A stretch of DNA of 64,000 nt from Solirubrobacteraceae bacterium (GCA_030447505.1 JAUJOT010000007.1:124001-188000); one strand, 5' to 3'; shown: positions 16,590-25,008, counted from the first letter of the stretch. Program-made: numbers and translations. The notes: a model not told the origin generated them from the sequence alone.

Positions 16590-18515
16590 ATGGTCGCCAG
16601 GCTGCGCGGACCCGGAATGATCAGGGCCGCTCTGGGCACCGCGCTCGGGATCGCGGTCTCGTACGTGATCATCTTCATCATGCGGTCCTGGTACGACCTG
16701 GACCCGGTGCTCGACGGCTTCGCGGTGCTCGAGCTCTCCCTGTTCCTCGCGCCGATCGGCTTCCTGATCGGGCTTGGCGCGTTCGACTACTGGTTCCACT
16801 ACATGTCGGGGCGTCCGACACGGCCGGAGGATCACTCGGGCCACGGCGCGAAGACGTGGCGCGACTACTTCCGCGTCAATACCGACCACAAGGTCATCGG
16901 CATCCAGTACGTCGTGACCTCGTTCTTCTTCTTCTTCGTCGGCGGGCTGTTCGCGATGCTGATGCGCGCCGAGCTCGCCCAGCCCGGGCGCCAGTTCGTC
17001 GACCCGAACACGTTCAACGGCCTGTTCAGCGTCCACGCGTCGCTGCTGATCTTCCTGTTCATCATCCCGGTCTTCGCCGGCCTGGCGAACTACGTGCTGC
17101 CGCTGATGATCGGCGCGCCGGACATGATCTTCCCGCGCCTGAACGCGCTGTCGTTCTGGATGCTGCCGCTCGCCGGGATCATGATGCTGATGTCGTTCGC
17201 GGCGCCGGGCGGCTCGTTCGCGAGCGGATGGACGGCGTACGCCCCGCTCTCTGTGACAGCGCCCGAAGGGCAGGTCTTCTTCACGATCGGCGTGCAGTTC
17301 GCCGGCGCGTCCTCGATCGCGACGGCGCTGAACTTCCTGGCGACGATCATCACGATGCGCGCGCCCGGGATGAGCTTCTTCCGGATGCCGCTGCTCGTGT
17401 GGGCGAACTTCTCGACGTCGCTGCTCGTCGTCATCGCGACGCCGTTCATCGCCGTCTCGCAGTTCATGGTCCTGTTCGACCGCTCGCTGGGCTTCAACTT
17501 CTTCGATCCCGTCGACGGCGGCGACGTGCTGATGTACCAGCACATCTTCTGGTTCTACTCGCATCCGGCGGTCTACATCATGATGCTGCCCGGGTTCGGG
17601 ATCATCTCGGAGATCATCGCCGTGAAGTCGCGAAAGCCGATCTTCGGCTACCGCATGATGGCCTTCTCCCTGCTGGCGATCGTCGTGCTGGGCTTCACGG
17701 TCTGGGCGCACCACATGTTCGTCTCCGGCATGCAGGACTGGATCCGCGTCCCGATGATGATCACGACGGCGATCATCGCGGTGCCGACCGGGATCAAGAT
17801 CTTCTCCTGGCTGGCCACGCTGTGGCGCGGCGTGCTGCACCTCGACACGCCGATGCTGTTCGCACTGGGCTTCCTGTCGATGTTCACGCTCGGCGGGATC
17901 TCCGGCGTGATGCTCGCGATCATCCCGGTGACGATCCACGTCAGCGACACGTACTTCATCGTCGCCCACATCCACTACGTGCTGTTCGGCGGCTCGCTGC
18001 TGACGATCTTCGCCGGCGTGTACTACTGGTTCCCGAAGATGACGGGCCGGATGTACGACGAGCGCCTGGGCAAGCTGCACTTCTGGACGACGTTCATCTT
18101 CTTCAACGCGACCTTCGCCCCGATGCACATCATCGGCGTCCAGGGCATGCCGCGCCGGGTCGCCGACTACGCCGAGGAGTGGGCGGGCTGGAACCTGGCG
18201 ATCTCGATCATGAGCTTCTTCCTCGGCGTCAGCGCGCTCATCTTCGCCTACAACATGATCGCGTCCTGGCGCGGCGGCCCGCGCGCGGAGTCCAACCCGT
18301 GGCGCGCGCTCACGATCGAGTGGCAGGTCTCCTCGCCGCCGCCGATCTTCAACTTCGACTCGCTGCCGACCGTCGTCGGGGGGCCGTACGAGTACGGCGT
18401 CCCGGGCGCCGTCCACGCCGTGTTCAAGGATGCCGAGGTTCCGCAGCCGGCCGGCGCGACCGCCTCGGGCGCGGGCCGTGGCCACGGCTCCGGTAGCGCC
18501 GAGGACAAGGAGTAG
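16590..18515 (+). CDS. ctaD: cytochrome c oxidase subunit I, A2-like (second copy)
   Basis: 641 residues, about 14 membrane helices. An N-terminal extension of about 90 residues carries two additional helices before the usual core. Heme-copper ligands are present in FSVHASLLIFLF, the HPAVY pair, AHHM and SDTYFIVAHIHYV. The segment at 323-329 is YSHPAVY: the A1 glutamate is Ala327 and Tyr323-Ser324 precede the His, the signature of A2-type oxidases. A tail of about 60 residues rich in Gly, Ala and Pro ends the protein. Shares subunit III and heme O synthase genes with the first pair. Confidence 0.93.
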   Translation: MVARLRGPGMIRAALGTALGIAVSYVIIFIMRSWYDLDPVLDGFAVLELSLFLAPIGFLIGLGAFDYWFHYMSGRPTRPEDHSGHGAKTWRDYFRVNTDHKVIGIQYVVTSFFFFFVGGLFAMLMRAELAQPGRQFVDPNTFNGLFSVHASLLIFLFIIPVFAGLANYVLPLMIGAPDMIFPRLNALSFWMLPLAGIMMLMSFAAPGGSFASGWTAYAPLSVTAPEGQVFFTIGVQFAGASSIATALNFLATIITMRAPGMSFFRMPLLVWANFSTSLLVVIATPFIAVSQFMVLFDRSLGFNFFDPVDGGDVLMYQHIFWFYSHPAVYIMMLPGFGIISEIIAVKSRKPIFGYRMMAFSLLAIVVLGFTVWAHHMFVSGMQDWIRVPMMITTAIIAVPTGIKIFSWLATLWRGVLHLDTPMLFALGFLSMFTLGGISGVMLAIIPVTIHVSDTYFIVAHIHYVLFGGSLLTIFAGVYYWFPKMTGRMYDERLGKLHFWTTFIFFNATFAPMHIIGVQGMPRRVADYAEEWAGWNLAISIMSFFLGVSALIFAYNMIASWRGGPRAESNPWRALTIEWQVSSPPPIFNFDSLPTVVGGPYEYGVPGAVHAVFKDAEVPQPAGATASGAGRGHGSGSAEDKE

Positions 18516-18521
18516 GCGCCG

Positions 18522-19358
18522 ATGTCGAAGCACATCCTCGTGGTCGCCAACGAGACGATCGGCGGAGCAAAGCTGCTCGACGTCGTGCGCGAGCGCGCGC
18601 AGGAGCCCGACACGAGCTTCACCCTCGTCGTGCCGATGACGCGCCCGCGGTCGGGCTACGTGATCTACGACGACGCCGTGCGCGACGCGGCGCAGGTGCG
18701 CCTCGACCTCGCGCTGTCCTACCTGCGCGGTGAGGACATCGTCGCCGGGGGCGAGATCGGCGACGAGGACCCCTACACGGCGACGCTCGACGCGATCAGC
18801 GAGTACCGCCCCGACGAGGTCATCATCTCGACGCTGCCGCTGGCGTCGTCCGGCTGGCTGCGACGCGACCTCGTCGAGCGCATCCAGGACAGCTGCGACG
18901 TGCCGATCACGCACATCGTCTCCGACATCGACGCCGAGGGGCTGCCGTTCGAGGTGACGCTCGTCGTCGCCAACGTCACCGCCGGCCGCGGCACGCTGCG
19001 CGCTCGCATGAAGGAGATCGCGGCCGAGGCCGACGACATGCTCTTCATCGTCGTCGTGCCGCTGCAGGCGCATCGCGACGGGCGGGCGGCAGCGGTCGCG
19101 CGCGCGCGGCTGGGCAACACGCTCGACAGGATGCGCCGCGAGGGGCTGCTCGTCGCGGGGATGATCGGCGACCCCGACCCCTACACCGCGACGATGAACG
19201 CGTTGCAGTTCTACCGCGTCTCGCGGATCGTGATCTCGACGCTGCCGGTCACGCGCTCGGGCTGGATGCGCTCCAATCTCGTCGAGCGCCTGAGCAAGGC
19301 GACCAACATCGAGGTCGAGCACGTCATCGCCGAGCAGCAGGCGGAGGTGTCGGGCTGA
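18522..19358 (+). CDS. tandem-domain protein of unknown function in the oxidase operon (USP-like fold?)
   Basis: 278 residues built from two homologous halves, about 1-140 and 144-278. Each half begins with a strand ending in VVAN, then carries IGDxDPYTAT, a Tyr-Arg pair, IISTLP or VISTLP, and SGWxRxxLVER. The alternating pattern fits a Rossmann-like or universal-stress-protein-like fold, but no ATP-binding GxxGxxxS loop is visible. It starts six bases after ctaD and its TGA overlaps the ATG of ctaE, so it is translated within the operon. Function unknown; oxidase assembly or sensing is a guess from position. Confidence 0.75.
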   Translation: MSKHILVVANETIGGAKLLDVVRERAQEPDTSFTLVVPMTRPRSGYVIYDDAVRDAAQVRLDLALSYLRGEDIVAGGEIGDEDPYTATLDAISEYRPDEVIISTLPLASSGWLRRDLVERIQDSCDVPITHIVSDIDAEGLPFEVTLVVANVTAGRGTLRARMKEIAAEADDMLFIVVVPLQAHRDGRAAAVARARLGNTLDRMRREGLLVAGMIGDPDPYTATMNALQFYRVSRIVISTLPVTRSGWMRSNLVERLSKATNIEVEHVIAEQQAEVSG

Positions 19359-19999
19359 TGGAAGCCGGGAGCATCAGCGCGGGGATCGCGCTCGACCACC
19401 ACGACGACCACCACGACGACCACCACGGGCCGCCGATGGCCAACCGCAGCTCGCGCGTCTCGCACGAGATCCTCGGGATGCTGCTTTTCATCATCTCCGA
19501 GATCATGGTCTTCGGGGCCTTCTTCACGGCGTACTTCTTCATCAGACTGGTCGCGGAAGGTCACCGGTGGTTCCCCTTCGAGGGCTTCGAGCTGCCTGTC
19601 GCGATCGCCGGCATGAACACCGCGATCCTGCTCAGCTCCTCGCTGACGATGCACTGGGCGCAGACGTCGATCAAGAACGGCAACCGCTTCGGACTGAAGG
19701 CCGGGATGCTGCTGACGTCGCTGCTCGGCCTGACGTTCCTCTTCATCCAGATCAACGAGTACGTCCACATCGGGTTCTCGCCGCAGGACCACGCGCAGGG
19801 CACGATCTTCTACGGGCTGACGGGCCTGCACGGCGCGCACGTGTTCGTCGGGCTGACGCTGCTCGTCATGGTCACGGTACGCGCGTTCCGCGGCCACTTC
19901 ACCCCCGAGCACCATCACGGCGTCGAGGTCCCGGGCATCTACTGGCACTTCGTCGACGTGATGTGGATCGTCGTCTACACCGCGATCTACATCGTCTAG
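19358..19999 (+). CDS. ctaE: cytochrome c oxidase subunit III
   Basis: 213 residues, five predicted membrane helices, the short form found in actinobacteria and bacilli. Conserved marks are IMVFGAFFTAYFFIRL near 48-63 and the late FHGLHGxHV-like GLTGLHGAHVFVGL and YWHFVDVMWIVVY. The N-terminus before the first helix has a His/Asp-rich repeat (DHHDDHHDDHHG) that is not part of the usual subunit. It overlaps the preceding gene by one base and is the only subunit III in the window, so both oxidases may share it. Confidence 0.93.
   Translation: MEAGSISAGIALDHHDDHHDDHHGPPMANRSSRVSHEILGMLLFIISEIMVFGAFFTAYFFIRLVAEGHRWFPFEGFELPVAIAGMNTAILLSSSLTMHWAQTSIKNGNRFGLKAGMLLTSLLGLTFLFIQINEYVHIGFSPQDHAQGTIFYGLTGLHGAHVFVGLTLLVMVTVRAFRGHFTPEHHHGVEVPGIYWHFVDVMWIVVYTAIYIV
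19396..19429 (+). repeat. 12-base tandem repeat encoding His/Asp motif
   Basis: CCACCACGACGA occurs twice in tandem and then in part a third time (CCACCACGGG), encoding the His-His-Asp-Asp run at the start of CtaE. Confidence 0.8.
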
Positions 20000-20003
20000 C
20001 CCG

Positions 20004-20111
20004 TTGCGCCCGCCGTGGGAGTCCGAGCAGGCGGCGTTCGCGTTCCTTCTGCGCGTGCTCGCGGTCTGTATCGCGATCGCGCTGCTCGCCGTCGTGCTGA
20101 AAGCGCTCTGA
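20004..20111 (+). CDS. 35-residue single-helix membrane protein after ctaE
   Basis: Starts at TTG four bases after the ctaE stop. It reads RPPWESEQAAFAFLLRV and then a hydrophobic helix rich in Leu, Val, Ala and Ile, ending KAL. A short charged head and one membrane helix fit a small oxidase-associated subunit or assembly peptide. The TTG start and tiny size make this tentative; the placement directly behind ctaE and the lack of an alternative product argue for it. Confidence 0.55.
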   Translation: MRPPWESEQAAFAFLLRVLAVCIAIALLAVVLKAL

Positions 20112-20194
20112 CCAGCCCAACCGCGCTCGCTCCGCGGCCGCCGGGAGCCGGAGGCCGATCGGAGGAGCCCCAGCGGGTCGTCGCGAGCCGCGAG

Positions 20195-20938
20195 CTACTT
20201 GACGGTGAGCGTGCCCTCCATGCCACCCTCGCGATGCCCCGCGACCGTGCAGTAGTACTGGTACTCGCCCGGCTTCAGCGTCACGCTGATCGTCGAGACG
20301 CCGCCATCCTGCACCACCTCGCCCTTCTCGCTGACGCCGTTGCCCTCGAGCGCGATGTCGTGCGGGATCGAGGACGCGTTCTTGGACTCGATCTCGAGCG
20401 CGCCGGTGGGCGCCGTCGCCTGCTTGGTGACGTATGCCAGCTGGCCGTTGGGATCTGCGGGAATCGAGAGCGTGCCGTTCTTCGCCGCGACCGGCTTGCC
20501 GGCCCCGGCTGCCGGGATGGCCGTCGCGAGCTTGCCCGTGTCCTTGCCCGGCCGCGCTGCGACCGCGGCGACATATGCCGCGACATCGCTTGCGAGCTCG
20601 CCGGTGACGAGATCGCCCGGCATGTAGGCAGGGCTGTCCTTCGGCACGTCGGCGGGATAGGCGATCTGGTCGCGGACGACGCCCTGGATCGTGCCGCGCC
20701 CGAAGCCCTCGCTCAGCGCCTGGCGGAAGGACGCGTCCAGGTCCGGTCCCGTGACGCCCTTGGCGTTCGCGCGGGCGAGCACGTGACACGAGCTGCACTT
20801 CTGCGCGAAGGCCTTCTTACCGGCGATCAGGTTGGCGTTCTCGCTCACGCCCTCGCTACCACAGGCGCTCAGGCCGGCGGCCAGCAGCCCGCACGCGGCA
20901 ACGCCCAGAAGTCTCGTCCTGACGGATGCATGGCTCAT
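20195..20938 (-). CDS. lipoprotein with cytochrome c and cupredoxin domains
   Basis: 247 residues. The signal peptide ends in a lipobox (LSAC, Cys at about 26). A class I cytochrome c domain follows with heme motif CSSCH near residue 48, and the C-terminal half is a plastocyanin-like domain with the type 1 copper ligands in SIPHDIA and in CTVAGHREGGM. An extracytoplasmic, membrane-anchored electron carrier; feeding the neighbouring oxidases is likely from context. It faces the oxidase operon from the opposite strand with TAGACT 11 bases before the ATG. Confidence 0.88.
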   Translation of the reverse strand: MSHASVRTRLLGVAACGLLAAGLSACGSEGVSENANLIAGKKAFAQKCSSCHVLARANAKGVTGPDLDASFRQALSEGFGRGTIQGVVRDQIAYPADVPKDSPAYMPGDLVTGELASDVAAYVAAVAARPGKDTGKLATAIPAAGAGKPVAAKNGTLSIPADPNGQLAYVTKQATAPTGALEIESKNASSIPHDIALEGNGVSEKGEVVQDGGVSTISVTLKPGEYQYYCTVAGHREGGMEGTLTVK

Positions 20939-21050
20939 GCGAGCGCGGGAGTCTAATCAAGCCGCCTGGACCGTGTTCCGTACCGCCGCGCGCGCGCAAG
21001 CCCTGCTGGGCGGGCCCTGGCGGCGGCCGCTTGGCAGCGGGTCGGCTTGC

Positions 21051-21056
21051 TAGGGT
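21051..21056 (+). promoter_or_regulatory. -10-like TAGGGT, decides start of zinc-ribbon gene
   Basis: TAGGGT ends seven bases before the GTG at 21064. A competing GTG at 21055 lies inside the hexamer, so the later start is preferred. Confidence 0.5.
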
Positions 21057-21063
21057 GAGCGCC

Positions 21064-21330
21064 GTGGAAGCCCCTCAGCGCTACCGAATGCGCGCGCCCA
21101 AGAGCGGTCGCGAGATCATTCGCGAAGCCGAGCCGGGCCGCATCTACGTCGACAAGGAGACCGGCGAGGAGCTCGAGATCGTCGGCAAGGTGCTGCCGCT
21201 CGCGCCGTCGAAGTCGCGCCTGCCCTGGGCAGTCGAGAACCTGCGCTTCTGTCCCTGGTGCGACCAGCTCGCCCAGCGCGACCTCAACGACTGCCCGAAC
21301 TGCGGGCGACGGATGGACCCGGTCAGCTGA
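21064..21330 (+). CDS. zinc-ribbon domain protein
   Basis: 88 residues. The N-terminal half is polar, and the C-terminal part has two CxxC pairs (FCPWC and DCPNCGRRM) forming a zinc ribbon. Proteins of this kind bind nucleic acid or stabilise complexes; the role is unknown. It lies 13 bases before the lipoprotein gene in the same direction. The start was chosen by the promoter spacing. Confidence 0.65.
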   Translation: MEAPQRYRMRAPKSGREIIREAEPGRIYVDKETGEELEIVGKVLPLAPSKSRLPWAVENLRFCPWCDQLAQRDLNDCPNCGRRMDPVS

Positions 21331-21343
21331 CCGACGGTCCGGG

Positions 21344-21727
21344 ATGCGCCGTCAGCGCCCGCTGATCCTGCTCGCCGTCGTCGCGCTCGCCGGCGGGTCG
21401 AGCGCCTGCGGCTCGGACGACGAGCTGTCGATCGAGGTCCCCAGGACCTCGCCCGACCTCACGATCCCGACCGGTACGACCGACGCCCCGCCGGCCGCCA
21501 CGACGACCGCCACGACCGAGACCACGACGGCGACGGGCCCGACGCCGCCCGTCACACCGCCCGCCGCCGCCGCACCGCCCGCCGCCACGCCGCCGGCGCC
21601 GCCACCGCCAGGATCGCCCAGCACCGGCGGCCAGGCGCCGCCGACGGGGCAGTCGACGACCGGCGGGGCGCAGGCCGGCGGCGGCGAGTTCGAGGACTTC
21701 TGCGCGCAGAACCCCGGCGCCTGCTGA
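21344..21727 (+). CDS. Pro/Thr-rich lipoprotein
   Basis: 127 residues. A signal peptide with a lipobox-like ending (GGSSAC, Cys at about 22) is followed by a long spacer of Thr, Pro, Ala and Gly, and a short C-terminal segment with two Cys (FEDFCAQNPGAC). A cell-surface anchored stalk-like protein without recognisable domain. The terminal Cys pair could form a disulfide. Confidence 0.6.
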   Translation: MRRQRPLILLAVVALAGGSSACGSDDELSIEVPRTSPDLTIPTGTTDAPPAATTTATTETTTATGPTPPVTPPAAAAPPAATPPAPPPPGSPSTGGQAPPTGQSTTGGAQAGGGEFEDFCAQNPGAC

Positions 21728-21739
21728 CCTGCCGAGGTG

Positions 21740-22423
21740 CTACCGCCTGGCGGCGCGTGCTTGCTTCGTCGGGTTCGTGATCAGCGTCGCGCTGTAGGTC
21801 AGGCGCGCCGTCTTGAAGAGGCAGGCGAACGGGACCGCGATGCGCGAGCCGAGAAGCGCCGACTGCGTCGACGTGTCCCCGCAGCTGTCCCTCGCGCGGC
21901 TCGCGCGCCATGACGTGTCAGCGCCCAGTCCGATCTGCAGGGCGGGCGCCCACGTCGGCACGGTGAGCCCGACGTACTGGCCCTTCTTGATCGGCAGCGA
22001 TCGCTCGAGCGGGAATTGGACGACCTGGCCGAAGTAGTCGGTGAGCGTCTGCAGCGGCGCCTTGGCAACGACGCGCCGGACGAGCTTCTTCTGCGGTTCG
22101 AGCACGACGACCGTTGCCTGCGGCGCGCCGCCCAGGCGCTCCATGAAGAAGGCGGTCTGCTTCGGCCCGGGCTTCCCGAGGGCGATCGTCCAGGCGACGA
22201 TGCGCCCGTCCTCGGGCGCTCGGTAGAGCCCACGATCCGGGCCGACCTTCGCCTGATAGCCGGTCGTGCGGCTGACGGCCTGGCAGTTCTCTGGGCAGGC
22301 GCCGCGGACGCGGTCGGCGAGCTGCCCCAGCTCGGCGATCTTCGCCGGGGACGCCGCGGGAAGCGCGAGCGCGGCGGCGACTGCCAGCCCGGCTGAGCGC
22401 AGGAGTACTCGTTGGCGTGTCAT
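21740..22423 (-). CDS. secreted protein of unknown function
   Basis: About 227 residues from the ATG at 22423; a GTG five codons earlier is possible. The N-terminal signal peptide ends near AASPA. The exported part has a Cys pair near the start (GACPENCQAV) and two later Cys, which may form disulfides, and a predicted beta-rich composition. No family recognised. It diverges from the ABC exporter operon. Confidence 0.6.
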   Translation of the reverse strand: MTRQRVLLRSAGLAVAAALALPAASPAKIAELGQLADRVRGACPENCQAVSRTTGYQAKVGPDRGLYRAPEDGRIVAWTIALGKPGPKQTAFFMERLGGAPQATVVVLEPQKKLVRRVVAKAPLQTLTDYFGQVVQFPLERSLPIKKGQYVGLTVPTWAPALQIGLGADTSWRASRARDSCGDTSTQSALLGSRIAVPFACLFKTARLTYSATLITNPTKQARAARR

Positions 22424-22487
22424 GCCCGCATTCAACACGAGCAGACGGTTGTTGTTGCGCGTCCGATCTCCGGCAAAGAAGTTGCGC

Positions 22488-23483
22488 GTGCAATATCATC
22501 GGCAGATCGCGGCGATCGAGGTCATCGGACTGGAGCGGGAGTTCAAGGGCGCCATCAAGGCCGTCGACGGCATCGATCTCGAGGTCGCGCGGGGCGAGGT
22601 CTTCGGCTTCCTGGGACCGAACGGCGCGGGCAAGACGACGACGGTGCGGATGCTCGTCACGCTTCTGCGCCCGACCGGCGGGCACGCGCGCGTCGCGGGC
22701 TTCGACGTCGCCGACCAGCCCGCGGAGGTTCGGCGCAGGATCGGCGTCGCCCTCCAGGATGCCGCCCTCGACCCGCTGATGACCGGCAGTGAGCTCATCG
22801 AGCTGCAGGCGACCTTGCACGGCATCGCGCCGCGCTCGGTCCGCGCGCGCGGCGCCGAGCTGATCGAGCGCGTCGGCCTCAGCCGGGCCGCCGGTCGACG
22901 CGTCGGCACGTACTCAGGCGGCATGCGACGGCGCCTCGACCTCGCGATGGCGCTCATCCACGAGCCCGAGGTGCTCTTCCTCGACGAGCCGACGACGGGC
23001 CTTGACCCGACGTCCCGGCTGACGCTGTGGGACGAGGTGCGCCGGCTGCGCGACGAGGGCACGACCGTCTTTCTCACGACCCAGTACCTCGAGGAGGCCG
23101 ACCAGCTCGCCGACCGCCTGGGGATCATCGCGGCCGGGCGGATCGTCGCCGGCGGTACGCCGGCCGCCTTGAAGGCCGAGGTCGGCAGCCCGCATCTGGA
23201 CCTCGTGCTGGCGGACCGTGCGGACCTCGAGCGAGCGCGCGAGGTCGTCGCGGCCTTCGGCGACCATCGCCCCGCGAGCGATGGCTGCCACCTGTCCGTC
23301 GGCCTCGCCCACGGCGCCGCTGACATCGCCCCGATCCTGCGCGCGCTCGACGACGCGGGCTTCGGCGTCGCAGAGCTCGAGCTCAAGCAGCCGACGCTCG
23401 ACGATGTGTTCCTGGCAAAGACGGGCGAGCACCTCGAGGGCGCCGCGGAATCCGAGCCCGAGGCCGCGCCGGAGCTCGTGTGA
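22488..23483 (+). CDS. ABC transporter ATP-binding protein, DrrA type
   Basis: 331 residues. Walker A GPNGAGKT is at 43-50, the signature is YSGGMRRRLDLAMAL, and Walker B is LFLDEPTTGLDP. The C-terminal extension of about 90 residues is typical of the daunorubicin-resistance DrrA group. It powers export by the two permeases that follow. The GTG at 22488 was chosen because AAAGAAG lies about seven bases upstream. The open frame upstream overlaps the divergent gene. Confidence 0.9.
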   Translation: MQYHRQIAAIEVIGLEREFKGAIKAVDGIDLEVARGEVFGFLGPNGAGKTTTVRMLVTLLRPTGGHARVAGFDVADQPAEVRRRIGVALQDAALDPLMTGSELIELQATLHGIAPRSVRARGAELIERVGLSRAAGRRVGTYSGGMRRRLDLAMALIHEPEVLFLDEPTTGLDPTSRLTLWDEVRRLRDEGTTVFLTTQYLEEADQLADRLGIIAAGRIVAGGTPAALKAEVGSPHLDLVLADRADLERAREVVAAFGDHRPASDGCHLSVGLAHGAADIAPILRALDDAGFGVAELELKQPTLDDVFLAKTGEHLEGAAESEPEAAPELV

Positions 23484-24247
23484 GGGCGGCGTCCGTCGCG
23501 CTCGCCCGGCGCGCGCTGCGCAACTCCCTCCGCCGGCCGCAGTTCCTCGCCCCGCTCGTCCTGTTTCCGACGCTCTTTCTCGCCGTCAACGTCGGCGGCC
23601 TGGAGCAGACGACGTCGCTCGAGGGCTTCCCGCGCGTCGACGGCTTCCTGGACTTCCAGCTTGCCGCCGCGATCACGCAGTCGCTGCTGCTCGGCGGCGT
23701 CAGCGCCGGGATCGCGGCCGCGCTGGACATCGAGGGCGGCTTCTTCGACCGCCTCGTGGCCTGCCCGACGCCGCGCCTGGCGATCGTCCTCGGCCGCGTG
23801 CTCGCGGCGAGCGTCATCGCCGCGCTGCAGGTCGTCTACTTCCTCGTCGTCGGGATGATCTTCGGGGCCTCGATCCAGGGCGGCGTCGTCGGCGTGCTGT
23901 CCGTGCTGGCGATCGGCATCGTCGCCGGCACCGGCTTCGGCGCGCTCGGCGTGATGATCGCGCTGCGCGCCCGCAGTGCGTCGACCGTCCAGGGCATCTT
24001 CCCGCTCGTCTTCGTCATCCTGTTCGTCTCGTCGGCGTTCTTTCCAGCGAACCTGCTCAGCTCGCCGGCCGATGTCGTCGCGGCGTACAACCCGCTCTCC
24101 TACATCGCCGAGGGGATGCGCCAGCCGATCGCCTTCGGCAACGCCCTCCGACCGTTGCTCGAGGGCCTCGCGGCGGCGGCGGCTGTCGCCCTGGCGGCGA
24201 CGGGCCTCGCGGTGCTCTCCCTGCGCGGAAGGCTGCGGCAGGCATGA
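23480..24247 (+). CDS. ABC-2 type permease (DrrB-like), first
   Basis: 255 residues with six predicted membrane helices. DIEGGFFDRLVACPTPRLAI near 90-110 is the conserved ABC-2 loop. Its GTG overlaps the stop of the ATPase gene and its own stop overlaps the ATG of the next permease, so all three are coupled. It would form a heterodimeric export channel with the next product. Substrate unknown; lipids or hydrophobic drugs are usual. Confidence 0.85.
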   Translation: MRAASVALARRALRNSLRRPQFLAPLVLFPTLFLAVNVGGLEQTTSLEGFPRVDGFLDFQLAAAITQSLLLGGVSAGIAAALDIEGGFFDRLVACPTPRLAIVLGRVLAASVIAALQVVYFLVVGMIFGASIQGGVVGVLSVLAIGIVAGTGFGALGVMIALRARSASTVQGIFPLVFVILFVSSAFFPANLLSSPADVVAAYNPLSYIAEGMRQPIAFGNALRPLLEGLAAAAAVALAATGLAVLSLRGRLRQA

Positions 24248-25008
24248 GGGATGACCTGCGCACAATCGGCGCGCTCATGCGGCGCGGCCTCAACGAGATC
24301 CTCCGCGTGCCGGCGGGCGCGATCCCGGGCGTCCTCGCGCCGACGATCTTCATGCTCGGACTGTCGGCGGCATTCGCCGAGGCGGCGCGCCTGCCGGGCT
24401 TCAGCGCCGACGACTTCCGCACCTTCATCGTGCCCGTCGGGATGTTGCAGGGCGCCGGCTTCACGGGCGCGGCGACGGGCATCAACCTCGCCCGCGACAT
24501 CGAGCAGGGCTGGTTCGACCGGCTGATGCTCGCGCCCGCCAAGCGGCCCGTGCTGCTGGCCGGCGTGGTCGGCTCGGCGTGCCTGCGCTGCCTGCTGCCG
24601 GCGAGCTTCCTGCTGATCGTCGCGTTCGGGCTCGGCGTGAGCTGGCCCGGCGTCGGCGCGCTCGCGCTCGCGGCGCTGCTCATCATGGGCCTGGCGGCGG
24701 CGGCCGCCTGCTATGCGACGGTGCTGGCGCTGCGCTTCCGGACGCAGCAGGCGGCGCCGCTGATGCAGGTCGGCACGTTCGTCGCGGTCCTCTTCACGAC
24801 GGCGTACGTGCCGCGCGAGCTGCTCGCCGACTGGCTGCGCGCGATCGCCGACGTCAACCCGGTCACGCACGTGCTCGAGGGCGTGCGCCAGGGCTTCGTC
24901 GGCGACGTGACGTGGGCCGCGACGTGGCCGGCGCTGCTGGCGCTCGCCGGGCTCGTCGCGGTCTTCGGCGCGCTCGCCGTGCGCGGCATGCGCCGGCAGG
25001 GCTTCTGA
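24244..25008 (+). CDS. ABC-2 type permease (DrrB-like), second
   Basis: 254 residues, about six membrane helices, with the ABC-2 loop DIEQGWFDRLMLAPAKRPVLL and the late segment VNPVTHVLEGVRQGFVGD. A paralogue of the preceding permease, suggesting an asymmetric ATPase-permease-permease exporter. It ends 17 bases before the convergent secreted-protein gene. Confidence 0.85.
   Translation: MRDDLRTIGALMRRGLNEILRVPAGAIPGVLAPTIFMLGLSAAFAEAARLPGFSADDFRTFIVPVGMLQGAGFTGAATGINLARDIEQGWFDRLMLAPAKRPVLLAGVVGSACLRCLLPASFLLIVAFGLGVSWPGVGALALAALLIMGLAAAAACYATVLALRFRTQQAAPLMQVGTFVAVLFTTAYVPRELLADWLRAIADVNPVTHVLEGVRQGFVGDVTWAATWPALLALAGLVAVFGALAVRGMRRQGF

Noticed and set aside
16491-19322. A 943-codon open frame on the minus strand across the second oxidase operon
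   Set aside because: It is antisense to clear subunit I and neighbouring genes. Its product is a low-complexity run of Arg, Asp, Glu, Val and His, as expected from the antisense of GC-rich coding DNA.
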